A stretch of DNA of 64,000 nucleotides from Akkermansia muciniphila. Its GTDB lineage: Bacteria > Verrucomicrobiota > Verrucomicrobiia > Verrucomicrobiales > Akkermansiaceae. Position numbers and translations under genes: made by a program. The stretch is from contig SFDX01000009.1 in assembly GCA_004557455.1 (NCBI GenBank), positions 1 through 64,000 of the forward strand. The letters run 5' to 3'. Under the pieces are notes generated by a model, which worked only from the letters and a program-made list of their open reading frames with translations, was not told the origin of the DNA and did not search any database. Of the stretch, positions 15,636 through 24,394 are shown one piece after another; the stretch's first letter is position 1, and each line of letters opens with the position of its first letter.

Positions 15636-16124
15636 CTACTTCTCGGGAAACTCATCCAGTGCATCCCAGACGCTTTCGCCACTCGCGGTGGAAGAGTCTA
15701 CACCCGAATGGGGGTCCTTGTCCAGCCTAAATTGTGCCACAACGTCATTTATTTCGCATTTTTCGCCCAAAAGCTCGCATTTCGGGTAGTTCGGCAGGTC
15801 CAAAAGCACCTCCTCGCGCACTTCATCCGTTACATCCACACTACTCCGCCCGCGCATGTCAACGCTCAGCTCCGGCACCTCCGTCTCCGCCACATACTCA
15901 AATTCCCGCAGGCAGCGCACACAGCGCATCACAAAGGGCGCACGCACCGTCACCCGAACCAGCAGCTCCGTATCACACGGCTCCGCCGTCAGCTCATAAT
16001 GCACCGGCCCCGCGCTCCGCACATCGTCACAATCTATCCCGAAGATACCCCCATCCAACTCACCCTCCATCCGCACACCCTCCTCAGGCATCTCCTCCAA
16101 GTCGATTACCAATCTCTGTTCCAT
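15636..16124 (-). CDS. yceD: YceD/DUF177 family protein
   Basis: A 162-aa acidic protein with the family's central C-x-x-C motif (RCVRCLREFEY) and the conserved D-V-T-D-x-V-R-E-E-V-L-L-D-L-P block. In plants and bacteria DUF177 proteins are implicated in 23S rRNA maturation; the exact role is unsettled. Always linked to rpmF, as here. ATG 16124 is preferred over an upstream in-frame start because the promoter -10 ends 9 nt before it. Confidence 0.9.
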   Translation of the reverse strand: MEQRLVIDLEEMPEEGVRMEGELDGGIFGIDCDDVRSAGPVHYELTAEPCDTELLVRVTVRAPFVMRCVRCLREFEYVAETEVPELSVDMRGRSSVDVTDEVREEVLLDLPNYPKCELLGEKCEINDVVAQFRLDKDPHSGVDSSTASGESVWDALDEFPEK

Positions 16125-16133
16125 ACGACCACT

Positions 16134-16162
16134 ACCATACCCCACCCCCGTCCCCTTGGCAA
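16134..16162 (-). promoter_or_regulatory. yceD-rpmF promoter
   Basis: Minus strand: TTGCCA (16162-16157), 17-bp G-rich spacer, TATGGT (16139-16134), 9 nt before the ATG at 16124. Confidence 0.65.
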
Positions 16163-16193
16163 GCCCAATCTTCCCTCAACACATGTTTTCTCC

Positions 16194-17032
16194 CCCCTTA
16201 CGAGCCCCGGCAGTCTCCTTATTCCTCGCGCACGCCTGCCGGATGGTTCGATTCACCCCGGCATCTGCCGCAATAAATCGTTGCAACTGATGTTTCAGAC
16301 ACTCGGTATCGGGGACCAAGCGGTGATACCCCCGTGGCCCACAAGGACCTCGCGCCTCTCCTTTCCATCCATTCCGCCGAGCTTTCCAAACGCTTGTCGC
16401 GTCTGGTTGCGGCGGGCTTGCTCCGTATTCAAGGTCACGGGCGGGGTGCAACATACGTACCCGCAGAGCTGCCCCACCCCATCTCGGAGGATGAAATGGC
16501 TTACCTCAAGGAAGAGACTAATGTCCAACCTCAAGAGAGCGTTATGTCCAACCTCGACGCCCAATGTCCGACCTCAATTAAGCCTAATTCAACCTCAAAT
16601 GGCCTTATGTCCGACCTTCGGAAGCCTAATGTCCAACCTCAAGAGAGCGTTATATCCGACCTCGGCACCCAATGTCCGACCTCAATTAAGCCTAATTCAA
16701 CCTCAAATGGCCTTATGTCCGACCTCAGCACAACCTATCCTCCGGAAGTAGAGCGTGCGAGATCCCGAAGCAGAATTAGCAAGAAGGACATGCAAAGGGC
16801 TATTATGATCCTTTGCCGGGACAACTGGTGTACAATTGCCGGTTTGGCATGTATCCTCAAACGTGAGCGCAGAAGCATAAGTCGCTACTGCGACGAATTG
16901 ACGATGACCTATCACCTGGAGATGCAGTATAAGGACAACATCCACCATCCGATGCAAGCCTATCGCACGATTAGTCGAGAGAATGTGATTCAGACGCTGC
17001 ATCGCGATGGCAATGAAACAACTCAGCCCTGA
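16194..17032 (+). pseudogene. Remnant of an AlbA_2/ATP-binding (RecG-like) transcriptional regulator
   Basis: Two frames carry successive parts of one protein. Frame 1 (16194-16322) encodes SPGSLLIPRARLPDGSI and CRNKSLQLMFQTLGIGDQA, the conserved nucleotide-binding tail of Schlafen/AlbA_2-type helicase-like regulators (normally NPGxLLxP, RNxxLxxMF, GSG). After a 1-2 base shift near 16322, frame 2 (to 17032) continues with a winged-helix segment (ELSKRLSRLVAAGLLRIQGHGRGATYVP), a low-complexity repeat linker and a second HTH-like region. The N-terminal AlbA_2 domain is missing. From 16334 a 232-codon open frame remains and could still be expressed from a GTG. Confidence 0.7.
16520..16735 (+). 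repeat. Two tandem 108-bp repeats inside the regulator remnant
   Basis: Copies start at 16520 and 16628 and are almost identical, giving two 36-aa units (NVQPQESVM..., ending GLMSDL). Inside each unit ATGTCCRACCTC recurs, so the array grew from a shorter word. It forms the linker between the winged helix and the second HTH region; 36-aa steps keep the frame. Confidence 0.85.
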
Positions 17033-17122
17033 ACTCTCTCCCGATAGTCCGGGCTTGGGCGTACTATCTATCATGGCAAGAGGCACCATCGTGGCCCGGG
17101 AGCGGCGGGGGTGATATTACGC

Positions 17123-17151
17123 TTGACCCGGAGGGGGAAATGGGGTAGAAT
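17123..17151 (+). promoter_or_regulatory. Promoter of the beta-CASP nuclease
   Basis: TTGACC (17123-17128), 17-bp spacer, TAGAAT (17146-17151), 11 nt before the ATG. Confidence 0.7.
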
Positions 17152-17162
17152 GGGGCGAGAGA

Positions 17163-18530
17163 ATGACAACGTTTACGAATTTGACACGCGGGGCGGAGAT
17201 CGGTTCCAACTCGTATTTACTGGATTTAGACGGGACGCGGGTAGTGCTGGATGCGGGGATGCACCCGAAGCGGGAGGGCGTGGAGGCTACGCCGAATTAT
17301 AAGCTCATCGGCGGGGCGGACCCGGATACCATTTTTGTGACCCATGCGCACTTGGACCACTTGGGGACTTTGCCCATGCTGCAGGATGCCTACCCCGGGG
17401 CGGAGGTGAACATGACGGAGGGGACTGCCCTGATTGCGGATGCCATGTTGCACAACTCAGTGAACGTGATGACCTCCAAGCGCACGCAGGAGGGCATCGT
17501 GGAGTACCCGCTCTTCAGCCACAAGGACGTGGAGACGGCGGCGCGCAGTTGGATGCACCGCCCCTACAATGCCCCCTTCCGCACGGGGCACAACGGCGAT
17601 GTACTGGCTACCCTGCACGATGCGGGGCACATTCTCGGCTCCTGCGGTGTGGAGCTGGAGACGGCCGAGGGCAAGACCATCTTTTACACAGGCGACGTCC
17701 AGTTTGAGGACCAGACCCTCATCGGCGGCGCGAGCTTCCCGACGAGCGGCATCGACGTGCTCATCATGGAATGCACCCACGGCGACACGCAGCGCGACCC
17801 CGAATACAACCGCCGCAAGGAGATGCTGCGCTTTGCGGAAGCCATCCGCAGCACCCTAGAGAACGACGGCGCGGTGCTCATCCCCGTGTTCGCCCTCGGT
17901 AAGAGCCAGGAGCTGCTCTGCGAGATCGGCCGCTTCAAGGAGCAGGGACTCATCCCCGATGTACCGGTCTTCTTCGGCGGACTGAGCACCAAAATCACCC
18001 AAATCTACGACAAACTGGCCGACAGAACACCGCGCCGCGACCCCGGCTACCGCCTGCGCGAGACGGTGGAAATCCACGGCCTGCCCAAGCAGGCGGCGGG
18101 CCCCCTCGTGCCCTCCCCGGGGAATATCTACCTAGTCTCCAGCGGCATGATGAGCGAGCACACCATCTCCAACGCCCTGGCCCGCACCGTCATGACGCAC
18201 CCGAACGATGCTATCCTCTTTGTCGGCTACAGCGACCCGGAGTCCCCTGCGGGACGCATCAAGGCTGCCAACACGGGTGAGCCCGTGAGCCTGCGCGAGA
18301 AAGGCGGCGGCCAGCTCTACACCCTGCGCAGCCGCATCGAGTGCTTCGACTTCTCCGGCCACGCCACGCGCGACGCCTTGGTAGACTACGCCTGCCGCCT
18401 GAACCCCGGTACCATCCTCCTGGTGCACGGCGACCCGGGAGCCATGGAAAGCATGCGCCGCATGCTGAGCGACAGGCTGCCGAGCGCCCGCATCATCATC
18501 CCGGAGCCCGGCATTCCCTACACGATTTAA
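17163..18530 (+). CDS. Metallo-beta-lactamase/beta-CASP ribonuclease
   Basis: A 455-aa cytoplasmic protein of the CPSF73-like beta-CASP group. The zinc motif HAHLDH (residues ~60-65), a later DAGHILGS, FYTGD (motif 3) and the C-terminal FSGHAT and HGD motifs complete the two-metal site. The beta-CASP insert includes VLIPVFALGKSQELL and the SSGMM block. Members are RNA endonucleases and 5'-exonucleases; the RNA target here is unknown. It is monocistronic, followed by a strong terminator. RNase J is less likely because J-type C-terminal domains are missing. Confidence 0.88.
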   Translation: MTTFTNLTRGAEIGSNSYLLDLDGTRVVLDAGMHPKREGVEATPNYKLIGGADPDTIFVTHAHLDHLGTLPMLQDAYPGAEVNMTEGTALIADAMLHNSVNVMTSKRTQEGIVEYPLFSHKDVETAARSWMHRPYNAPFRTGHNGDVLATLHDAGHILGSCGVELETAEGKTIFYTGDVQFEDQTLIGGASFPTSGIDVLIMECTHGDTQRDPEYNRRKEMLRFAEAIRSTLENDGAVLIPVFALGKSQELLCEIGRFKEQGLIPDVPVFFGGLSTKITQIYDKLADRTPRRDPGYRLRETVEIHGLPKQAAGPLVPSPGNIYLVSSGMMSEHTISNALARTVMTHPNDAILFVGYSDPESPAGRIKAANTGEPVSLREKGGGQLYTLRSRIECFDFSGHATRDALVDYACRLNPGTILLVHGDPGAMESMRRMLSDRLPSARIIIPEPGIPYTI

Positions 18531-18549
18531 CAGACCCCCGACACACAGC

Positions 18550-18590
18550 CCCCCGCTCCGCAGCAATTCGGAACGGGGGTCTGTTTTGTC
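18550..18590. terminator. Terminator between the beta-CASP gene and the convergent secreted-protein gene
   Basis: CCCCCGCTCCG (18550-18560) pairs with CGGAACGGGGG (18569-18579), then TCTGTTTTG on plus. It can serve both converging genes. Confidence 0.8.
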
Positions 18591-18604
18591 CGGTGAAGGG
18601 TGCC

Positions 18605-19615
18605 TCACCCCTTGGGAACGGGCCGACGACCGCTGTCGATATCCCGCATCTCCTCCAAGGAAATGATGCGGAAGGGAATATTACTGAGGATAACGGGACG
18701 GTCATTCTCCTCCGAGGGATCCGAGCAGTTATACGATGCCTTACCGGAGGTGGGCGTCTCGAAATTCAGCGTATAGAAAGCATCCTGCGAGCTCTCACCG
18801 CTCAACTGCACGCGCCCCGTAGCACCGGGACCGGCGGTATATTGGAGGTAACCGGGGTACAGGCAGGGCTCACTCTCCCCCTGGAAGGCATTCACCCAGT
18901 TGGGGCCGGTCCAGGGAGAGGAAAAATCGCTGCGAGAAGCAACAATGTGGTTATAAATACGCCCCCCGCGCATATAATCCCGCCCGAAGATGATCTGCTG
19001 CCGAGCCCAATCCTGTTGGCGCAAGCGCTCATCGAACAGCACCAGAGCCTTGCCGGCCAGGGATAAGGGCGCACAACCGGCCGAGGGCGCGGGCAGGGTG
19101 TACGGCACGCGACTGAGGTCGGGATCCGCCTGCGGCTCCGGGTCGGACAGAGCCGTAACCGCGAAAGCCACGTCCTGCAGGTGCACATACTCCCCGTTCA
19201 CCGAGCCGTGGTACTCCGCCGAGCCCCGCTTATCGAAGTCAAAGGTCAGGGTCCACACACCGTGATCGGTGCTGCCCTTTTGCCCGACGCGGTAGGCGGT
19301 ACCGCAGTACCCCTCATCATGCAGGGTAGCCGTCACACGCCCGACGGGGATATAGGTCATCTTACCGCCCTGCGCGCCGGTGCTGGTGTTCCCGTAGCGG
19401 AAGTTCACCCCCTTACCGGGCAAGCTGTCAACCTGCTGATGAGTGCCGTCCGGCAGCACCCGGCGAGCACCCTCGGCGAAGAACGTGATGCGGAACCCCT
19501 TGACGGAAGCGGGCACGCCGGACTCGGTGGCGAAGGCCTCCGTAGGACCGGCCTGAAGCGGCGCCGCGAGGGACGCAGCGGCCAAGACGGAAAGAATGTA
19601 GCGATTGCGAAGCAT
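18605..19615 (-). CDS. Secreted protein of unknown function with two related beta-rich halves
   Basis: 336 aa from ATG 19615, beginning with a signal peptide (MLRNRYILSVLAAASLAAPLQA). Two segments of ~90 aa look like copies. Each has an aromatic/Gly-rich start (FRYGNTSTG; IYNHIVASRSD), a middle R-V-T/Q-L block, a L-T-F-D-F / L-N-F-E-T strand and a final D-V/I-x-F-x-V/I strand. A paired beta-sandwich exported to the periplasm or surface is inferred. No family recognised. The start is supported by TTGCCA (19654-19649) and TATGAT (19630-19625), 9 nt upstream. Confidence 0.75.
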   Translation of the reverse strand: MLRNRYILSVLAAASLAAPLQAGPTEAFATESGVPASVKGFRITFFAEGARRVLPDGTHQQVDSLPGKGVNFRYGNTSTGAQGGKMTYIPVGRVTATLHDEGYCGTAYRVGQKGSTDHGVWTLTFDFDKRGSAEYHGSVNGEYVHLQDVAFAVTALSDPEPQADPDLSRVPYTLPAPSAGCAPLSLAGKALVLFDERLRQQDWARQQIIFGRDYMRGGRIYNHIVASRSDFSSPWTGPNWVNAFQGESEPCLYPGYLQYTAGPGATGRVQLSGESSQDAFYTLNFETPTSGKASYNCSDPSEENDRPVILSNIPFRIISLEEMRDIDSGRRPVPKG

Positions 19616-19666
19616 AACGCCCACATCATACCCCGCGGCCGAGCCCCGTGGCAAGCTCGCACTGTG

Positions 19667-20827
19667 TCAGCCGAGCACACGCAGAGCCTCCTCGCGGGCC
19701 CAGGCATCATCCTCTAGGATGATATCGAGCTGCCCCCGGTAGTCACGCGGCGCAGCGTGGGAAAGCACGGTCTCCACCGTGCGCCAGATCCCGGGGAAAG
19801 AGAGACGCCCCTCCACAAAGGCCTGCACGGCCACCTCGTTGGCAGCGTTGAACATAGCCGGCATGGTGCCGCCCGTGATACCGGCTTGGCGGGCCAGGCT
19901 CAGCGCGGGGAAATCCTGCACGCGCGGGGCCTCGAAATGCAGGCTGGCCAAGCGCGCCAGATCCAGCTGCGGCAGGCTGTTGGGGATGCGATCCGGCCAA
20001 GTGACGGCGTACTGAATCGGGAAACACATATCACTGCTGCTCAACTGCGCCAAGATCGAGCCGTCCCGGTACTCCACCAAAGAATGCACGATACTCTGCG
20101 GATGCACAATCACATCCACCCGCTCCATGGGTATGCCGAACAGCCAGCGCGCTTCAATCATCTCCAGCCCCTTGTTAAACAGGGTAGCCGAATCGATGGT
20201 AATCTTGCGCCCCATCTTCCAAGTGGGATGCTGCAAGGCCCGCTCCAGAGTCACCCCCTCCAATTGATCCGCCGGCAGGGTACGGAAAGGACCGCCGCTG
20301 GCCGTCAGAATGAGACGCTTAACCTGCTCCGCCCCACCCCGGTTCCCTTGCAGGCATTGGAAAATCGCGTTGTGCTCGCTGTCCACGGGTAACACGTTGA
20401 TCCCCTTCTCGGCGGCCCGCTGCATCACCACTTCGCCGGCCATCACCAGAATCTCCTTAGAGGCGATCGCCAAATCCTTCCCCGCCTCGATGGCCGCGAG
20501 CGTGGGACGCAGCCCGGCGGTGCCGATGATGCTCACCAGCACCATATCCGCCTCCGCCAGCGTTGCCAAGCGGCACAGCCCCTCCTCCCCCGTATACACC
20601 CGGCAGCCACTCGGCAGCAGACGTTGCAGCTCCGCCGCCTTCGATGCATCGTAGATGCACACATCCCGCACCCCGAACTCACGCGCCTGTGCGGCCAAGG
20701 ATTCCACATTGCTGTGCGCCGCCAAGGCCACGGGCTGCATGCGCTCCGGTATATCCCGGGCTACCTTCAGAGCACTGGTGCCGATACTACCGGTGGAACC
20801 CAGAATGACGACGCGTTTTTTCTTCAT
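19667..20827 (-). CDS. dxr: 1-deoxy-D-xylulose 5-phosphate reductoisomerase
   Basis: A 386-aa enzyme that converts DXP to MEP with NADPH, the first committed step of the MEP isoprenoid pathway; it would supply the prenyl chain of the menaquinone implied by menDBC. Motifs: GSTGSIG at residues 10-16, PVDSEHNAIFQ (metal ligands), TASGGPF, MGRKITIDSATLFNKGLEMIEA and HPQSIVHSLVEY. The usual ANKE motif reads ASKE. The promoter, TTGCCA (20867-20862) and TAGAAT (20844-20839), lies within and just after the sbcC 3' end, 11 nt before the start. Confidence 0.96.
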   Translation of the reverse strand: MKKKRVVILGSTGSIGTSALKVARDIPERMQPVALAAHSNVESLAAQAREFGVRDVCIYDASKAAELQRLLPSGCRVYTGEEGLCRLATLAEADMVLVSIIGTAGLRPTLAAIEAGKDLAIASKEILVMAGEVVMQRAAEKGINVLPVDSEHNAIFQCLQGNRGGAEQVKRLILTASGGPFRTLPADQLEGVTLERALQHPTWKMGRKITIDSATLFNKGLEMIEARWLFGIPMERVDVIVHPQSIVHSLVEYRDGSILAQLSSSDMCFPIQYAVTWPDRIPNSLPQLDLARLASLHFEAPRVQDFPALSLARQAGITGGTMPAMFNAANEVAVQAFVEGRLSFPGIWRTVETVLSHAAPRDYRGQLDIILEDDAWAREEALRVLG

Positions 20828-20836
20828 ATCTGCGGT

Positions 20837-23800
20837 CTATTCTACACCCTCCTCGCCCTCTTGGCAAGCGGAAACAGCATCGGGGGAGGCCCACGCCTCC
20901 TCCGTCCAGCCCGTGTAAATGCGCCCCTCCTTTCGCAAAATCCCCTGCTTCACCATGTCGGCAAGCACGTTTCTCAGCCGAACACGCCCGAGGTAGGCAG
21001 CCACATGCTCACGGATGACATTCTCCTGCACCCCTCCCTGTCGAGAGGCAACGAATGCCGAGATGAGTCCGGGCAAATCCACCTCCGGCTGCGGCACACG
21101 GATAACGGCAGGCTCGCAGCTCACCGCAGGATGCGGCGCCAAGCGAGAAAAGCCCGGGGCATCGCTGCGGCGGCAGACCTCGATATTCTGCGAGATACGC
21201 TCCCGCAATCGTTCCACATGGGAAATGATACCAATGAGCTTACCGCCCGAGCGCAGGCTCTCCAAGCAGTTGAGCACCTGATCCAGGGACTCGGCATCCA
21301 AGGTACCGAACCCCTCATCCAAGAAGAGGGTATCAAAGCCGGTGCTGCCGACCATGTGCGAGAGCCCCAGTGCCAGGGCCAAGCTCACGATGAAGCTCTC
21401 ACCGCCGGAGAGATTGGCGCTGTCGCGTCCGGCTTCATCATCCAGATAGCAATCCCGCACATAGATACTGAGGTAATTCGGCCCCGGAAGCAGGGTGTAA
21501 CGATTGTTCAGCTTCCGCAGTTGAGCGTTGGCGTTATCCAGCAACATGCGGAAGGTGATCTGCTGGGCATATTTCTTGAAGCCATTCTTACTGTTACCCA
21601 ACAACTCATAGAGGAGTTTCCAATTATCATACTCCGTCTGCAGCTCCCGGCGCTTGGCTTCCAACTCTGCGTTATAGGCGCGGGCGTCAGCGTCAACACG
21701 CAGCAGAGCAATCAGCTCGGTTCGCTCCTTATCCAGCTCATTCTGCTCCTGCGCCTTGGTGTCGCTCTGCTCTTGCAGGGTCTCGCGGGGCTCCTCCGTC
21801 ATCGGGGTTGCCAGCAGGGTATCCAGATGTTCCTGCGCCTGCCCCACCGCCCCTCCGGCACCCACGACGGCCTCTGACAGCTCTCGGTCCTGTTTCTCGA
21901 GGGCCTCGCGTTCGCCCGCTGCGGGCTGCACGGCACGGAATGCCTCTCGATGCTCAAAGCCATTCTCCTGCTGGGCGGTATACTCTGCGGCGAGGGCGTC
22001 CGATGCTTCCCGCTCAGCTCGCTCGGTGGCCTCCGCCTGTTTTGCGCGCTCCTTCAGCAGGTAAATCAGGCGGTTCGTCTGCTCGATGGCCTCCCCCGAA
22101 CGGGTGTCGCCCCATTGCTCCTTCAACTTATCCTGCGCGGTCAGGAGCTGCTCGCTCGCCTGCTTTTCCTCGAGCGCGGCCGCCTTGAGGGCCTCGGTCT
22201 GCCGCGAGACCTGCTCGCTCTTGGACTTCAGCGTGGCTTTAACGGCTGCCAAGGCTTCCCGCGCCTCATTTGCCTGCTTCACTGCTGTCTGATAACGCTG
22301 CAAGCGGTCACTCAGGGCCTTCAAAGCAGCCTGCCCCCCCTGCGGGGACTGCGGCGGCTGCGGACAACGGCTGCCGAGGGCCTGCAGGAAGGCATCCTGT
22401 TTGGCACGGCAGACCAGCAGGCCTTCGTCCTCCTGCAACAGTTTACCTAGCTCCTGCACCCGCTCCCACCGGACCTTCGCGGTCGCCAGCTCCATCTCCG
22501 GATTCTCCGGCACCTTGTCATACCCGCAGGCTCGGGCGCGTTGTTGCAGCTCCTGCAGGCAATCCCGCTCATGGTCAACGGCATTCTTCCACTCCGTCTT
22601 GCGCTCCGTGAGCGCCTCTGAGGCGGCAGCATGCTTGGCTCTCAAATCCTCCAGCTCTTTCGCAGCACGGTTCACTGCTTTCCTCGCCTTGTCAATATCC
22701 GTGGGCGGCACCTGCGGCAGGTGGCTGAAATCCCGTCCGCCGCAGAGGGGACAGCTCTCGAATTTCCCCCTCTGCAGGTTCAGGCGCAGGTCGCTCAGCT
22801 TCTTCTCGAGGTCTGCCAGGCTTCGCTCCCGCTCCAGGGCCTCCCTCAGGTCGTCCAGCTCTTTCTCGGCCTTCTCCACAGAGGGTAGGGACTGAAGCTG
22901 AAACTCGGCACTTCCCTTGGCCACCTCGGCCCCCGCGCGCCGGTCGCGGGCTTCCCCGAAGTTCTTGTGCGCCTGGACTAACTCCTCCGAGAGCCTGAGA
23001 CGCTCCTGCACGTCGGCCTCTGTGCCGCCCGCCAACCGGGTCGACATCTCATCCCCGTGCACGTTCTTCCGCTGCTGCAAGAGCTTCGCTGTGGGCAGGG
23101 TCTCAGCGGCATGAGCATCCCCCTCCCAATCGGCAAGCAGGGTACGCGCGCGGACCAGCACCTCGGGCAACTCGCGGGCATCCTGCAACTGCAGGAGCTC
23201 CTTCTCGGCGTCAGCCAGTTGAGCCTCGGCATCGGCGGCGGCCTGCCGGGCATCGGCGCATTCCTTCTCGGTGGCGCGCAGCGACTCCTCAGCCGTTTTT
23301 TTCTGCGCGGCCTTGTGAGTGTAGTCCTGCCGAGCCGTTTCCACCGCCTTTTCCATGGGCACCAGCTCCTCCCGGAGGCGGGTCAGATACTTCTCCGCAT
23401 CCTCCGGCCGCAGCTCATGCCGGCGGTCGGAGAGCAGCTCCAGCTCCTGCTCCAAATCGGCCAGACGTTGCCGCGCCCCGGCCCAAACTTTCTCGCGCTC
23501 CTCCGCCAGCAGGACGGCGGGTTTGACCTTCTCCCAAGCCTTCAACAAGCGCAGACGCCCCGCCGACTCCCCGGCGAATTCCTGCTGCCGCTGCTCGGCC
23601 TCCGCGAGCTTCCGCTGCTGTTGCGCCAGATTCTCCCGCGCCTTTTGCACAGCGTCCAGCCAGTCCATCTTTTTCTTCAACTGCTCCTTTTCGGCGCGCA
23701 GGGTTTCGATGCGCTGCCGGGTCTCGTCCCGGCGCGTTTCCATCCGCCTGCGTTCCTCCTCACCCAAGGTCTCGCGAGCCTGCCGGGTGTCCAGCCTCTG

Positions 23801-24394
23801 TTTCGCGTCCGAGCACTGCTGCAGCACCAGTTCGCCGATGCGCTCGTAAATTTCCGTACCGGTGAGCATCTCCAATACATCCGCGCGCTCGGTCTCCCCG
23901 GCCTTCAGAAAGGCGGCGAAGTCGCCCTGTGCCAGCATCATACAGCGTTGAAAACTCTCGTAGCTCAGCCCCGTGATGCGCTCCACGGCGGCGGCGACCG
24001 ACCTTGCCCTGTTCTCCAGCAGCTCCATCGTCCCGTCCGGCTTCACACGACAGAGCTCGGATTCCGCAGTGGAATAGGGATTTTGGCCGCGGGCGCGGCG
24101 CTGCGCCGTGCGAACACAGTAGTGCTCACCCCGGCTCTCGAAGCGAACCTCGGCGCAGCAATCCGGCATGCCGTGCGTCATCAGCTCATTGGAGTTGGAC
24201 GATATGGAACTCAGTCGCGAGGTGCGGCGGTACAGGGCAAAGCACACGGCATCCAGAATGGTGGTCTTGCCCGCTCCCGTCGGTCCGGTGATGACAAAGA
24301 TACCCGTATCCGTCAGCGAGGGGTGGGTCAGGTCGATGCTGAACTTACCGGCCAAGGAGTTCAGATTCTCAAAGCTTACGGTCTCAATTTTCAT
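20837..24394 (-). CDS. sbcC: SbcC nuclease ATPase with C-terminal extension
   Basis: A 1185-aa Rad50-like ATPase of the SbcCD complex, which opens hairpins and processes DNA ends. Walker A GPTGAGKTTILDA lies near residue 39. Long coiled coils flank the zinc hook CPLC (~residue 555). The signature NLSGGESFIVSLALALGLS and Walker B/D-loop TLFLDEGFGTLD are near residue 1040. After the normal end (SHVERLRERI) there is an additional ~110-aa tail resembling a winged helix (VQENVIREHVAAYLG...LADMVKQGILRKEGRIY). It overlaps the sbcD stop by 11 nt, so the two are translationally coupled. Confidence 0.95.
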   Translation of the reverse strand: MKIETVSFENLNSLAGKFSIDLTHPSLTDTGIFVITGPTGAGKTTILDAVCFALYRRTSRLSSISSNSNELMTHGMPDCCAEVRFESRGEHYCVRTAQRRARGQNPYSTAESELCRVKPDGTMELLENRARSVAAAVERITGLSYESFQRCMMLAQGDFAAFLKAGETERADVLEMLTGTEIYERIGELVLQQCSDAKQRLDTRQARETLGEEERRRMETRRDETRQRIETLRAEKEQLKKKMDWLDAVQKARENLAQQQRKLAEAEQRQQEFAGESAGRLRLLKAWEKVKPAVLLAEEREKVWAGARQRLADLEQELELLSDRRHELRPEDAEKYLTRLREELVPMEKAVETARQDYTHKAAQKKTAEESLRATEKECADARQAAADAEAQLADAEKELLQLQDARELPEVLVRARTLLADWEGDAHAAETLPTAKLLQQRKNVHGDEMSTRLAGGTEADVQERLRLSEELVQAHKNFGEARDRRAGAEVAKGSAEFQLQSLPSVEKAEKELDDLREALERERSLADLEKKLSDLRLNLQRGKFESCPLCGGRDFSHLPQVPPTDIDKARKAVNRAAKELEDLRAKHAAASEALTERKTEWKNAVDHERDCLQELQQRARACGYDKVPENPEMELATAKVRWERVQELGKLLQEDEGLLVCRAKQDAFLQALGSRCPQPPQSPQGGQAALKALSDRLQRYQTAVKQANEAREALAAVKATLKSKSEQVSRQTEALKAAALEEKQASEQLLTAQDKLKEQWGDTRSGEAIEQTNRLIYLLKERAKQAEATERAEREASDALAAEYTAQQENGFEHREAFRAVQPAAGEREALEKQDRELSEAVVGAGGAVGQAQEHLDTLLATPMTEEPRETLQEQSDTKAQEQNELDKERTELIALLRVDADARAYNAELEAKRRELQTEYDNWKLLYELLGNSKNGFKKYAQQITFRMLLDNANAQLRKLNNRYTLLPGPNYLSIYVRDCYLDDEAGRDSANLSGGESFIVSLALALGLSHMVGSTGFDTLFLDEGFGTLDAESLDQVLNCLESLRSGGKLIGIISHVERLRERISQNIEVCRRSDAPGFSRLAPHPAVSCEPAVIRVPQPEVDLPGLISAFVASRQGGVQENVIREHVAAYLGRVRLRNVLADMVKQGILRKEGRIYTGWTEEAWASPDAVSACQEGEEGVE

